The position numbers were made by a program, and so were the translations under genes. The notes under the pieces were generated by a model that saw only the letters and a program-made list of their open reading frames with translations, was not told where the DNA came from and did not search any database. Below are positions 47,948-56,945 of a stretch of 64,000 nt of DNA, one piece after another (the stretch's first letter is position 1; every line of letters starts with the position of its first letter). The stretch comes from Streptococcus suis. Its GTDB lineage: Bacteria > Bacillota > Bacilli > Lactobacillales > Streptococcaceae. The stretch lies in the NCBI RefSeq assembly GCF_902702775.1, contig NZ_LR738724.1:248001-312000 (forward strand). Direction: 5' to 3'.

Positions 47948-47972
47948 TAGACTTGTATTAGATACAAGTCTA
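47948..47972. promoter_or_regulatory. Probable Rrf2 operator, site 2
   Basis: Perfect 11-bp arms TAGACTTGTAT and ATACAAGTCTA around a three-base centre lie 20 bases before the oxidoreductase gene, sharing the CTTGT-N7-ACAAG core with site 1. Confidence 0.75.
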
Positions 47973-47991
47973 CGAATAAAAGGAGTAAACC

Positions 47992-48993
47992 ATGAAAGCA
48001 GCACAACATACATCTTATAACAAAAACAATATCGTACTTAACATAACTGACATTGCTAAACCTCAAATCAAACCCAATCAAGTCCTTGTCAAAGTGACAG
48101 CGGCAGGTGTCAATCCTCTAGATAACATGATTTCTCGTGGAGAGGTTAAAATGATTGTACCTTATAAATTGCCACAAACAGCGGGCAATGAGGTCGTTGG
48201 TTTGGTCGAGGAAGTCGGATCCAGCGTGACAAATTTTGCAGTTGGTGACCGTGTCTTTGGTCGTCTTCCTCTCGACAATATCGGTGCCTTTGCCGAGTAT
48301 GTAGCGGTTGAGGCTACAGCCCTTGCCAAAGTTCCTGCCTATCTGACGGATGTGGAAGCGGCGGCTGTTCCCCTGACTGCCTTGACCATTATGCAGGCAC
48401 TGGACCTCATGGGTGCAGAGGCTGGCAAGACCATTTTCATCTCAGGCGGGACAGGTGGTGTCGGCGGGATGGCCATTCCCATTGCCAAAGCCAAGGGCTT
48501 GACCGTCATTACCAACGGTGATGGTGCAAATGCAGAGCGGGTATTGGCGTTGGGTGCTGACCAGTTTATCGACTACAAGACAGAAGATTACACTAAAACA
48601 GTTAAAAATGTTGACTATGTCTTGGACACACTTGGCGGTGCAGAAACTGAGAAACAGATGTCAATCATGAAAAAAGGTGGTCAGCTGGTTTCCCTCCGTG
48701 CCATGCCAAACGGTGAATTTGCCAAACGCATGAACCTACCAAAATGGAAGCAAGTCCTGCTTGGCTTGGTTGGTCGCAAGTTTGATAAAATGGCTGAAAG
48801 CTATGGCGTACACTACCATTTCATCTTCGTAGAAAGCAATGGGCAACAGCTACAAGAAGTGGCAGATATTTTCAGCAAGTCAGAAATTAAACCGTCTATC
48901 GACGCTGTTTACCCATTTGAAGAAGTCAACGCAGCCTTGGACAAGGTCGCCAACGGTCGCTCACGTGGAAAAACTGTCCTTAGTTTTAAATAG
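47992..48993 (+). CDS. NADP-dependent quinone-oxidoreductase-like protein
   Basis: The 333-residue medium-chain reductase lacks the zinc-binding cysteines of alcohol dehydrogenases and has the nucleotide motif SGGTGGVGGMAIPIAKA. It belongs with quinone oxidoreductase/enoyl-reductase-like proteins (NADP-dependent), which reduce quinones or reactive carbonyls. AAAGGAG precedes the start. It lies behind an Rrf2-type operator and 12 bases before a hydrolase gene, so a role in detoxifying electrophiles is a fair inference. Confidence 0.88.
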   Translation: MKAAQHTSYNKNNIVLNITDIAKPQIKPNQVLVKVTAAGVNPLDNMISRGEVKMIVPYKLPQTAGNEVVGLVEEVGSSVTNFAVGDRVFGRLPLDNIGAFAEYVAVEATALAKVPAYLTDVEAAAVPLTALTIMQALDLMGAEAGKTIFISGGTGGVGGMAIPIAKAKGLTVITNGDGANAERVLALGADQFIDYKTEDYTKTVKNVDYVLDTLGGAETEKQMSIMKKGGQLVSLRAMPNGEFAKRMNLPKWKQVLLGLVGRKFDKMAESYGVHYHFIFVESNGQQLQEVADIFSKSEIKPSIDAVYPFEEVNAALDKVANGRSRGKTVLSFK

Positions 48994-49004
48994 TAGGAGT
49001 ACTT

Positions 49005-49841
49005 ATGTCTTATATCACAACTAAAAATCAATACATTACTGTCGCTGGCAATCAGATTGCCTATCGTGAACTAGGTAAGGGCAAGTCTAAACTGCCCTTG
49101 GTCATGTTGGTCCATTTGGCCGCAACCTTGGACAACTGGGATCCAAAATTGCTAGACTTACTAGCTGAAAAAGAGCATGTCATTGTTCTTGACCTGCCTG
49201 GCGTCGGAGCCAGTCAAGGCAAGGTAGCTTCTACGATTCCGGGAATGGCAGAGCAGGCTCATGCTATTATCAAGGCCTTGGGGCATACGAAAATTAACCT
49301 GCTCGGTCTTTCTATGGGTGGTTTTATCGCCCAAGAAATCGTTCGCCTTGATAGCCAAATGGTTAACCGTTTGATTCTAGCAGGAACAGGACCTCGTGGC
49401 GGTGTTGAAGTCGATAAGGTGACAGGAAAAACCTTCCGCTATATGCTGAAGGCAGGTCTCGAGCGTGTGGATCCCAAACGCTACATCTTCTACAATCATG
49501 ATGAAGCAGGCCGACTGGAAGCTGAAAAAGTTCTGGGTCGTATGGGAGAAAGAAAAGCTGAGTATGCAGACAATGACATGAATGTCCCAGGATTTTTAAC
49601 CCAGCTGAAGGCTATCAAACGTTGGGGGAGAGATCCTCAAGATGATATGACCTTTATCACGCAACCAACGCTGATCGTCAACGGTGACAAGGATATGCAA
49701 GTTCCGACTGAGAACTCTTATATCATGCATGAGAAAATCAAAAACAGCCAACTCATCATCTATCCAAATGCGGGTCACGGATCTATCTTCCAAAATGCAG
49801 AGGCCTTTTCAACAGCCTTGATAGACTTTTTGGAGGAATAG
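49005..49841 (+). CDS. Alpha/beta hydrolase
   Basis: The 278-residue alpha/beta-fold hydrolase has the nucleophile Ser103 in GLSMGG, an acid in NGDKDMQVP and the catalytic His in NAGHGS. The oxyanion region VHLAATLDNWDP departs from the common HGxG form. It follows the oxidoreductase by 11 bases and is probably under the same Rrf2 control. The substrate is unknown. Confidence 0.88.
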   Translation: MSYITTKNQYITVAGNQIAYRELGKGKSKLPLVMLVHLAATLDNWDPKLLDLLAEKEHVIVLDLPGVGASQGKVASTIPGMAEQAHAIIKALGHTKINLLGLSMGGFIAQEIVRLDSQMVNRLILAGTGPRGGVEVDKVTGKTFRYMLKAGLERVDPKRYIFYNHDEAGRLEAEKVLGRMGERKAEYADNDMNVPGFLTQLKAIKRWGRDPQDDMTFITQPTLIVNGDKDMQVPTENSYIMHEKIKNSQLIIYPNAGHGSIFQNAEAFSTALIDFLEE

Positions 49842-49847
49842 TACCAA

Positions 49848-50411
49848 CTACTCTTGACGATACAAGGCCTGCAAAGTCCCCAAAATCACCCCAGCTTGCT
49901 CTTGAAAGAGTTGATTGAGTTGGGTGGGATTTTCTGGCATACCACGTGAGATCCACTCATTGATCCAGCCGAAAATGGCATAGGCGAAAAAGGATTTACC
50001 GTATGCGACATCATTAGGCAGGTCAGCTGTTAATTCAATCTTTTCCTTTATAGTATCCACGATGACCTGAGTTAGCTGGTAGCGGTAGAGGATGCTGTAA
50101 AATTCCTTGTACTCTTGAAAATGCTGGAAGAGGCTTTGAAAGACCCTATCAGGTGTTGACTGCGGGTTGGCTTCAAACTCTCGTCCCCACTCCTGCATGA
50201 GTCGGCGGGATTGCTGGGAGAGAACATCTTCTAGCGAAGAATAGTAACGATAAAAGGATGCTCGTCCGATTTGGGCTTTCAAGCAAACCTCCTTGACCGT
50301 CAGGTTGTGGAGGTCTTTTTCTTGTAAAAGTTGAATCAGGGTCTGGCTCAGCTGGTTTTCTACATAGTATTCTTTCATGAGACATTTTTCGCTTTCTGTC
50401 TTATTTTGCAT
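49848..50411 (-). CDS. TetR/AcrR-family regulator
   Basis: The 187-residue protein has the N-terminal helix-turn-helix LTVKEVCLKAQIGRASFYRYY, typical of TetR regulators, and a helical ligand domain. Two starts are possible, at 50411 (187 residues) and 50378 (176 residues, MKEYYVENQL); neither has a clear ribosome site. A 16-bp palindrome begins at the first start codon and overlaps the promoter of the divergent esterase operon, so it most likely represses that operon and itself. Confidence 0.88.
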   Translation of the reverse strand: MQNKTESEKCLMKEYYVENQLSQTLIQLLQEKDLHNLTVKEVCLKAQIGRASFYRYYSSLEDVLSQQSRRLMQEWGREFEANPQSTPDRVFQSLFQHFQEYKEFYSILYRYQLTQVIVDTIKEKIELTADLPNDVAYGKSFFAYAIFGWINEWISRGMPENPTQLNQLFQEQAGVILGTLQALYRQE

Positions 50412-50447
50412 GAGACACTTGTCTCACTCTTCTATTCATTGTATAAT
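50411..50447. promoter_or_regulatory. TetR operator and overlapping divergent promoters
   Basis: TGAGACACTTGTCTCA (50411-50426) is a perfect palindrome except for its two central bases' symmetry. The plus promoter is TTGTCT (50419-50424), 17 bases, TATAAT (50442-50447). On the minus strand TACAAT (50438-50443) has a TTGTGA 17 bases away. The opposing -10 boxes overlap, so only one promoter can fire at a time. Confidence 0.7.
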
Positions 50448-50494
50448 ACTCCTAGTTTTTTCACAAGTCTGATGTAAAAAGAAAGGAATTGTGT

Positions 50495-51514
50495 ATGAAA
50501 AAGATAAAAAAATACCTCTTGTGGTTACTTGGAATTGTAGCAGGTTTGGGCCTGGTTGCTTATGTGACAGTTACCAACCACCCACAGCTAGTAGTTGGAA
50601 TGATTCAATCTCTCATTTATCAGGAGAGTTCACCCAACTCCTACAGTCCTCTTTATGAAGCTATTGACGGTCCGAAAGAAAATGGTCACTATCTGAAAAG
50701 TGAGATTGCCTATAGCAAGGAATATCCCAATAGCTTTTTAGATATTATCTATCCAGACTCAAATCTAGACGCTGATCGTCCAACGCTTTTTTATTTTCAT
50801 GGTGGTGGCTTCTTTGCAGGTAGTAAAAATATGGGTGACCCGCTGGCAGCCAGTGAAGCGACTTATTTGATTGATGATATAGTGGCAAAAGGGTATAATG
50901 TAGTAAATGTGGACTACGCTTTGGTGCCAGATTACCACTTTCCAACGCCCCTCATTCAGATGAATCAGGCGATTGCCTATATAAAGGAACACGCTGCAGA
51001 ATACCATTTGAACATGGACAATGTCGTTCTAATGGGCTCATCAGCAGGTGCAATTATGGTTGCCCAATATGGCAGTGTCTTAGCCAATTCAGACTATGCT
51101 CAGCTATTGGACTTCAAGCCAAGCATCGCAAAAGAACAGGTCAAGGCTTTGGTCATTGATGATGCCCCTTTGGATTATCCCAAGCTTTCTCTGGGTGCCA
51201 AGATGCTGGTGGGCAACTATGTGGCGGGGACCATTTATCTCAGTCAGGAAGAAATCAATGCTTACAACCCGATTTTCCATGTGACCAAGGATTATCCAGT
51301 AAGTTTCCTTTTGGGTAGTGAATATCGTACCGACCTAATCACGCTTCAACAGGCTTTGAAACGGGTGGATGTGGTTCATGAGTTGGTCGATCCCTTAGCA
51401 GAGAAGGGACTGGAAAAACCGCATGGCTTTGTGTCGAATTTGCGGACGGACCCTGTCTCTGCAGAAGCCTTTGACCGTATGATGATCTTTTTAGAAGAAC
51501 GAACGAAAGAATGA
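50495..51514 (+). CDS. Membrane-anchored esterase/lipase 1 (HSL-like)
   Basis: The 339-residue alpha/beta hydrolase has an N-terminal membrane segment (about residues 6-25), the HSL-family oxyanion motif FHGGGFF and nucleophile Ser183 in GSSAG. The catalytic part probably faces outside. The ATG at 50495 follows AAAGGA; a TTG two codons earlier is less likely. Its stop overlaps the next small gene (ATGA). It is the first gene of a TetR-controlled operon with a second hydrolase. Confidence 0.85.
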   Translation: MKKIKKYLLWLLGIVAGLGLVAYVTVTNHPQLVVGMIQSLIYQESSPNSYSPLYEAIDGPKENGHYLKSEIAYSKEYPNSFLDIIYPDSNLDADRPTLFYFHGGGFFAGSKNMGDPLAASEATYLIDDIVAKGYNVVNVDYALVPDYHFPTPLIQMNQAIAYIKEHAAEYHLNMDNVVLMGSSAGAIMVAQYGSVLANSDYAQLLDFKPSIAKEQVKALVIDDAPLDYPKLSLGAKMLVGNYVAGTIYLSQEEINAYNPIFHVTKDYPVSFLLGSEYRTDLITLQQALKRVDVVHELVDPLAEKGLEKPHGFVSNLRTDPVSAEAFDRMMIFLEERTKE

Positions 51515-51657
51515 AAAAAAGAAACTTACACGACCTGCCACCCAAGTGGCGTAATGTTATTATTGGCTTACGAATAGCAGCGGTAATCTTACCCTTGTTA
51601 TTCTTACTCTATTTTTGGCTGACCCTGGGGTCCTTGATACAGGTAATGGTGGGATAA
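51511..51657 (+). CDS. Small single-pass membrane protein (48 residues)
   Basis: The frame starts at an ATGA overlap with the upstream esterase stop and ends two bases before the next start. It encodes 48 residues with a basic N-terminus (MKKRNLHDLPPKWR) and one membrane helix over about residues 17-45. Its exact fit between two hydrolase genes argues that it is real, perhaps a partner of one of them. It is not recognised. Confidence 0.65.
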   Translation: MKKRNLHDLPPKWRNVIIGLRIAAVILPLLFLLYFWLTLGSLIQVMVG

Positions 51658-51658
51658 G

Positions 51659-52546
51659 ATGAAGTTTAAAGAATTACCTAAAAAAAGGAAAATCCAATTG
51701 ATCCTCTTGTCCCTCTGGACTACGTTCTGTCTGCTCTTGCTGGTCGGTTTTACCGTCTTTTTGCAGTCCTATCGTGCAAGCAATCAAGCCCACCGAGCAG
51801 TCTTGGTGAAGGAAGACAGTCAGCTGATAGGGGAACGGTTGGTGATTGACCGACCTGGAAAAGAGCCTGTCCGTGTCAACCTTTACCGTCCAAGTGAGGC
51901 TGGCCAAACTCCGCTTCCCTTGGTGGTCAATGTCCACGGTGGTGGTTTTGTCAGTGGAGATGCAGATGTACTAGACACGCAAAGTCAGCGGCTGGCGGAT
52001 CAATGGCAGGCTGTCATTGTAACGGTTAATTATACCAAGGCGGATGTTCAACCCATTTCCTACGGAGCAGAGGAAATCAAAGATACGATCTTGTATTTCA
52101 CCATGGAAAAGGCTGCTTACGGAGTGGATCCGACTCAGTTTTCCATAATTGGCTACTCAGCAGGTGCTAACCATGCCGCCCTTGCCAGCGAATTATTGGT
52201 CAAGGAACAGTTTGACTTGGCAGGCTTGATCATGGCTTATCCCTGGACGACGGGACTTTCTGTGGCCAATCAATGGGAAGATTTCCCGCCAACGCTTTTT
52301 GTCTTGGCAGGTCAGGACCCCATTTCCCAAAAGGCCAAGCCCTTTATGGAAGACATGATAGAAGCAGGTCGCACAGTGGATGTCATCGACTATCCAGAAG
52401 CAGTGCATAGTTTCATCGAGTCCAACAACCCCGAAGGTTTGACAGGGGCGACGACGGATATGTCTCAGGTGGTCAATGCAGAGCAGGAAAACTTGGCAAG
52501 ACAGGCAGAAGCAGCAATCGGTGACTGGCTAGACAGTCAAAAGTGA
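51659..52546 (+). CDS. Membrane-anchored esterase/lipase 2
   Basis: The 295-residue alpha/beta hydrolase has an N-terminal membrane anchor (about residues 12-34), oxyanion motif VHGGGFV, nucleophile Ser167 in GYSAG, an acid in LAGQDPIS and His in AVHSFIE. It resembles carboxylesterases of the HSL group and differs clearly from the first esterase of the operon. It is probably extracellular, acting on small esters or acylated surface polymers. GGGATAAG precedes the start. Confidence 0.87.
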   Translation: MKFKELPKKRKIQLILLSLWTTFCLLLLVGFTVFLQSYRASNQAHRAVLVKEDSQLIGERLVIDRPGKEPVRVNLYRPSEAGQTPLPLVVNVHGGGFVSGDADVLDTQSQRLADQWQAVIVTVNYTKADVQPISYGAEEIKDTILYFTMEKAAYGVDPTQFSIIGYSAGANHAALASELLVKEQFDLAGLIMAYPWTTGLSVANQWEDFPPTLFVLAGQDPISQKAKPFMEDMIEAGRTVDVIDYPEAVHSFIESNNPEGLTGATTDMSQVVNAEQENLARQAEAAIGDWLDSQK

Positions 52547-52557
52547 AAGGAAATCAA

Positions 52558-53157
52558 ATGAACACAAAAGATTTTTACTGGGTACGAGAGCCAGAAAACT
52601 ACCAGATTTCAAATAAGGAAATCAGAATCACAACCCAAGCCCATACGGACTTGTGGCAGAAGACCTATTACCATTTTGTCAATGATAATGCTCCCTTGCT
52701 CTTGATGGATACGGAGGAAGAGTATTTCTCCTTTACGGTTAAGACAGATTTTTCCAATAGTCATACCCGCTTTGACCAGTGTGGTGTCGTGGTCTATCAG
52801 GATTCGGAAAACTGGATTAAGGGCTCGATTGAGTATGAAAACGAGGAGTTTCAGCACCTGGGTAGCGTTGTGACCAATCACGGCTTTTCAGACTGGGCAA
52901 CTAAGGAAATACCTGCTTCTGTCAAGTCTATCTATTACCGCTTGAGCCGACGGGGTAGCGATTTCTGCATCGAAAACTCTAAAGACGGTGTCCATTTTGA
53001 GCAGATGCGGATTTGCCACTTACATGAAGGCAGTGGTAAAATCCATTTCGGTATTTATGCCTGCTCGCCAGAAGATTCTTCTTTTGAAGCGGTCTTCTCC
53101 GAAATGAGCTTGACAGACTGCAAGTGGCTGGCCCATGACGGACAACAACCAGATTAG
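52558..53157 (+). CDS. DUF1349 (concanavalin-like) protein
   Basis: The 199-residue cytoplasmic protein resembles the DUF1349 family: DLWQKTYYHFVNDNAP near the N-terminus, then DQCGVVVYQDSENWIKGSIEYE and FGIYACSPEDSSFEAVF (segments around residues 74-95 and 163-180). The fold is a beta-sandwich of the concanavalin type, suited to carbohydrate binding, but its function is unknown. The ATG at 52558 follows AAAGGA; the upstream GTG at 52543 is unlikely. It is the last gene of the TetR-linked operon. Confidence 0.82.
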   Translation: MNTKDFYWVREPENYQISNKEIRITTQAHTDLWQKTYYHFVNDNAPLLLMDTEEEYFSFTVKTDFSNSHTRFDQCGVVVYQDSENWIKGSIEYENEEFQHLGSVVTNHGFSDWATKEIPASVKSIYYRLSRRGSDFCIENSKDGVHFEQMRICHLHEGSGKIHFGIYACSPEDSSFEAVFSEMSLTDCKWLAHDGQQPD

Positions 53158-53198
53158 CTCCCGGCTCTGCCATTTCCCAAAAGTCCGTTATAAAATCG

Positions 53199-53226
53199 TT
53201 GAAATCCTTGCTAATTGTGTTATAAT
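53199..53226 (+). promoter_or_regulatory. tig promoter
   Basis: TTGAAA (53199-53204), 16 bases and TATAAT (53221-53226) lie 37 bases before the start. Confidence 0.65.
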
Positions 53227-53263
53227 GAAGAGTATGCAATAAAATTTTAAGGAGAATGACAGA

Positions 53264-54547
53264 ATGTCTGTATCATTTGAAGCAAAAGAAACAAACCGCG
53301 GTGTATTGACTTTCACAATCGGTCAAGATGCGATTAAACCAGAATTGGACCGCGTTTTCAACAAAGTTAAGAAAGATATCAATCTTCCAGGTTTCCGTAA
53401 AGGTCACTTGCCACGTGCCGTTTTCAACCAAAAATTTGGTGAAGAAGCACTTTACCAAGATGTAGTTAACGCTCTTTTACCAGCAGCTTATGAAGCAGCA
53501 GTTACTGAAGCTGGTCTTGAAGTCGTTGCACAACCAAAAATTGATGTAGTGTCAATGGAAAAAGGTCAAGACTGGACTATTAATGCTGAAGTTGTGACAA
53601 AACCTGAAGTAAAATTGGGTGACTACAAAAACTTGACAGTTTCAGTAGAAGCAACTAAAGAAGTATCTGATGAAGAAGTAGATGCGAAAATCGAACGCGA
53701 ACGCAATAACTTGGCAGAATTGGTTGTCAAAGAAGGTGCTGCTGAAGAAGGTGACACTGTTGTCATCGACTTTGTTGGTTCTGTTGATGGAGTTGAATTT
53801 AACGGTGGAAAAGGTGAAAACTTCTCACTTGGACTTGGTTCAGGTCAATTCATCCCAGGATTTGAAGCACAATTGGTAGGTCATGCAGCTGGTGAAGAAG
53901 TAAATGTTGAAGTTACTTTCCCAGAAGATTATCAAGCAGCTGACCTTGCAGGTAAACCAGCGCTCTTCGTAACAAAAATCCATGAAGTAAAAGCAAAAGA
54001 AGTTCCAGCTTTGGACGATGAATTAGCTAAAGATATTGACGAAGAAGTTGAAACACTTGATGAGTTGAAAGCGAAATACCGTAAAGAATTAGAAACAGCA
54101 AAAGAAATTGCATTTGATGATGCAGTTGAATCAGCAGCTCTTGAATTGGCAGTTGAAAACGCTGAAATTGTTGAATTGCCAGAAGAAATGATTCACGAAG
54201 AAGTTCATCGTGCAATCAACGAATTCTTGGGTGGTATGCAACAACAAGGTATCTCACCAGATATGTACTTCCAAATCACTGGTACAACTCGTGAAGACCT
54301 TCATAAACAATACGAAGCAGATGCTGAAAAACGTACGAAGACAAACTTGGTTGTTGAAGCAGTAGCTAAAGCAGAAGGTTTCGAAGCAACTGAAGAAGAA
54401 ATCAACAAAGAAATCGAAGACTTGGCAGCAACTTACAAGATGGAAGTAGCACAAGTTCGTAGCTTGCTTTCACCAGAAATGCTTAAACACGACATCGCTG
54501 TGAAGAAAGCTGTAGAAGTGATCACAAGCACTGCAACTGTAAAATAA
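53264..54547 (+). CDS. tig: tig, trigger factor
   Basis: Trigger factor binds the ribosome exit site and helps nascent chains fold. The 427-residue protein has the ribosome-binding loop in [19 protein letters not shown] (GFRxGxxP), a central FKBP-type isomerase domain (about 150-235; [19 protein letters not shown]) and a helical C-terminal chaperone part. AAGGAG precedes the start. A strong terminator follows; it is a single-gene unit. Confidence 0.97.
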   Translation: MSVSFEAKETNRGVLTFTIGQDAIKPELDRVFNKVKKDINLPGFRKGHLPRAVFNQKFGEEALYQDVVNALLPAAYEAAVTEAGLEVVAQPKIDVVSMEKGQDWTINAEVVTKPEVKLGDYKNLTVSVEATKEVSDEEVDAKIERERNNLAELVVKEGAAEEGDTVVIDFVGSVDGVEFNGGKGENFSLGLGSGQFIPGFEAQLVGHAAGEEVNVEVTFPEDYQAADLAGKPALFVTKIHEVKAKEVPALDDELAKDIDEEVETLDELKAKYRKELETAKEIAFDDAVESAALELAVENAEIVELPEEMIHEEVHRAINEFLGGMQQQGISPDMYFQITGTTREDLHKQYEADAEKRTKTNLVVEAVAKAEGFEATEEEINKEIEDLAATYKMEVAQVRSLLSPEMLKHDIAVKKAVEVITSTATVK

Positions 54548-54555
54548 TTATTTGG

Positions 54556-54582
54556 AAAACTCGACTTTGGTCGGGTTTTTTT
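54556..54582 (+). terminator. tig terminator
   Basis: The stem AAAACTCGAC/GTCGGGTTTT with a TTTG loop is followed by T. A nearly identical hairpin occurs at 60724-60748. Confidence 0.85.
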
Positions 54583-54609
54583 GTTTAATCATCTTTTTAA
54601 TGCGATATG

Positions 54610-54709
54610 ATACTTTTTTATAAAAAAATATATTTTTTTATAAAAAAGTATTGTAATCGTTTTCTTTTTGTATTATAATTTGATTATAAAAAAATATAAT
54701 ATTTTATAA
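54610..54709. promoter_or_regulatory. Promoter region of the catabolic operon with palindromes and cre
   Basis: Bases 54610-54651 form a perfect 42-bp palindrome of TTTTTTATAAAAAA units. It ends on the first base of the -35 box TTGTAA (54651-54656), which has a 17-base spacer to TATAAT (54674-54679). A cre-like TGTAATCGTTTTCT (54652-54665) overlaps the promoter. A second, imperfect AT palindrome at 54684-54709 lies after the transcription start. The operon's own YheO-type regulator could bind these palindromes, with CcpA at the cre. Confidence 0.65.
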
Positions 54710-54725
54710 AACAAGGAGGATGGCT

Positions 54726-55502
54726 ATGGAATCAAAGTGTTCTAAGCCGATTATTGGGATTTCAGCGAGTATTATCGTTGATTCAGGAGGGATGTTTCCT
54801 GGTTATCATAGAGCGTATGTAAATGAAGATTATGTAAACTCTGTTATACGCAGCGGAGGGATTCCGCTCATTATTCCGATTAGTCAAGATGAGACAGTCA
54901 TTGATGGCTATATTGGTAGTATTGATGGATTAATTCTTTCAGGGGGGCACGATGTCAATCCTTTGAATTATGATGAAGAACCAGATCAGAAATTAGGGGA
55001 TATTTTCCCATTGCGCGATTGGTTCGATAGTCAACTTTTACAAAAAGCTAAAGAAAAGCGAATTCCAATCTTAGGGATTTGTCGTGGATGTCAAATCATC
55101 AATGTGTCACACGGTGGTAGCCTTTGGCAAGATTTATCCTATGCGGAAGGTGTGACAATCAAGCATTGGCAAGCCCATCATCCAGACTTAGCAACTCACT
55201 CCATCGAGATTGAAGAAGATTCTGTACTTTATCACGTGCTGGGAGAGAAAAAAGTGATGGTGAACTCTTTCCATCATCAAGTGATTCGTAAGGTGGGAGA
55301 TGGTTTCAGAGTTGTAGCGAGAGCAAGAGATGGTGTGATTGAAGCGATTGAAAGCACTGACTATCCTTTTATGATTGGTGTGCAGTGGCATCCTGAAATG
55401 TTACACCATTGCGATGCGGGTATGTGTCGTCTCTTTAAAGCCTTGGTTGAAGCAGCGCAAGGTATGTCAAGTGAAAAGATTTTATATGAAATGGCCGTTT
55501 GA
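54726..55502 (+). CDS. Gamma-glutamyl hydrolase-like class I amidotransferase (PuuD family)
   Basis: The 258-residue enzyme resembles PuuD and other stand-alone class I glutaminase-fold hydrolases. The nucleophile Cys119 is in GICRGCQ, and the His-Glu pair in GVQWHPE. The family hydrolyses gamma-glutamyl amides or peptides. The start at 54726 (MESKCSKPIIG) fits AGGAGG six bases away; the ATG at 54720 abuts it. It is first in an operon with a permease, RidA, a PLP lyase and a dipeptidase, so it may release glutamate from an imported gamma-glutamyl compound. Confidence 0.85.
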   Translation: MESKCSKPIIGISASIIVDSGGMFPGYHRAYVNEDYVNSVIRSGGIPLIIPISQDETVIDGYIGSIDGLILSGGHDVNPLNYDEEPDQKLGDIFPLRDWFDSQLLQKAKEKRIPILGICRGCQIINVSHGGSLWQDLSYAEGVTIKHWQAHHPDLATHSIEIEEDSVLYHVLGEKKVMVNSFHHQVIRKVGDGFRVVARARDGVIEAIESTDYPFMIGVQWHPEMLHHCDAGMCRLFKALVEAAQGMSSEKILYEMAV

Positions 55503-55520
55503 GAGTAGGAGGAAAAGGTC

Positions 55521-56918
55521 ATGAAAAAGAAATTAGGTTTTTATTCCATCGTATTGCTGACTATTAATTCCGTTATCGGGACGGGAATTTTCCTATCACC
55601 AGGTACGGTAGTTGCTTCTACGGGGCAACAAGCCTTGCTGGTCTATTTACTGGCAGCGGTATTTGCTTCAGTACTTGCGATTACTTTTGCAGCAGCGGCT
55701 AAGTACGTTTCTAAAGGTGGTGCAGCCTATGCCTATGCCAAGGCAGCATTCGGAGATAATGTTGGTTTTTATGTCGGAATTACTCGCTATATTGCAGCAA
55801 GTATTGCCTGGGGTGTTATGGGGACTGCGGTAGTAAAAACTGTCCTTGGTATATTTGGGTTGGATAATACAAATATGACCTATATCACTCTCGGATTTAT
55901 CTGTTTGATGGCGGTACTCTTGCTTGTAAATATATTCGGTACAAGAATTTTTGAAGTCATCAATAACCTTTCTACTATCGGAAAAGTTGGCGCATTGGTG
56001 ACGACAATCGTTGTTGGCTTGGCTATTGTCTTATTTGGCAATGTTAACCAATTCGGTACGATTAGTTCCATTATGAACAGTGCAGGCGAACCTTTGGGTT
56101 CCAATCTAGACATGGGTGCTTACTGTATGGCGATTATTGCAGCTTTCTATGCCTTTACTGGTTTTGAAAGTGTAGCGAGTGGTTCTGAGGATATGGAAGC
56201 GCCAGAGAAAAACTTACCACGAGCGATCCCGTTGGCGATTGCTATTGTGGCAGCTATTTATATTGGTATTGTTGGGGTTGCTATGATGATTAACCCAGAA
56301 GCGATTGTTTCTACTACGGAAGTTGTAGCCTTGGCAGAAGTATTTGACAATAATATTATTCGTAGTATGATTGTAATAGGTGCTTTAGTTTCTATGTTTG
56401 GTATCAATGTGGCAGCTTCCTTCCACACGCCTCGTATTTTGGAAGCGATGGCCTTGCAGGGACAAATTCCAAGTGCCTTTACAAAACGTACTGAAAATGG
56501 CTTCCCACTGACTTCATTCCTTATCACGATTGGGATTGCTATTTTATTACCGATGGCCTTCGGTTTCAATATGAGCAGTATCATTGTCCTTAGCTCAATT
56601 TCACGTTTTATTCAATTTATCATCGTACCATTGGCGGTTATCATTTTCTATTTGGGCAAAGAACGGGGAGAAGCATTGCAAGATGTTAAGAAAAATCCAG
56701 TTGTTGATGTCTTCATTCCAGGTCTTGCACTAGCCTTTACATTATTATTGCTTTATAAATTTAGCTGGGCTCAACAATTTACCATCACCTTGGAAAATGG
56801 TGAGGTCGTAGCCAATGTATTTGCAATCACAGCTATGGTTATCGGCTATGTTATCTTGCCGATTGTGCTGATGATTTGGAAAAATAATCAAACAAAAGTT
56901 GCTACAGCGACTAACTAA
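55521..56918 (+). CDS. APC-family amino-acid permease
   Basis: The 465-residue transporter has about twelve membrane helices and the APC signature NSVIGTGIFLSPG in helix 1, followed by AAKYVSKGGAAYAYAKAAFG. Such permeases import amino acids with protons or exchange them. GTAGGAGG lies before the start, 18 bases after the upstream gene. The substrate should be whatever the flanking hydrolase, lyase and dipeptidase break down. Confidence 0.9.
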   Translation: MKKKLGFYSIVLLTINSVIGTGIFLSPGTVVASTGQQALLVYLLAAVFASVLAITFAAAAKYVSKGGAAYAYAKAAFGDNVGFYVGITRYIAASIAWGVMGTAVVKTVLGIFGLDNTNMTYITLGFICLMAVLLLVNIFGTRIFEVINNLSTIGKVGALVTTIVVGLAIVLFGNVNQFGTISSIMNSAGEPLGSNLDMGAYCMAIIAAFYAFTGFESVASGSEDMEAPEKNLPRAIPLAIAIVAAIYIGIVGVAMMINPEAIVSTTEVVALAEVFDNNIIRSMIVIGALVSMFGINVAASFHTPRILEAMALQGQIPSAFTKRTENGFPLTSFLITIGIAILLPMAFGFNMSSIIVLSSISRFIQFIIVPLAVIIFYLGKERGEALQDVKKNPVVDVFIPGLALAFTLLLLYKFSWAQQFTITLENGEVVANVFAITAMVIGYVILPIVLMIWKNNQTKVATATN

Positions 56919-56945
56919 AAGGGGAATCAAAGAGGGGAATCGAAT

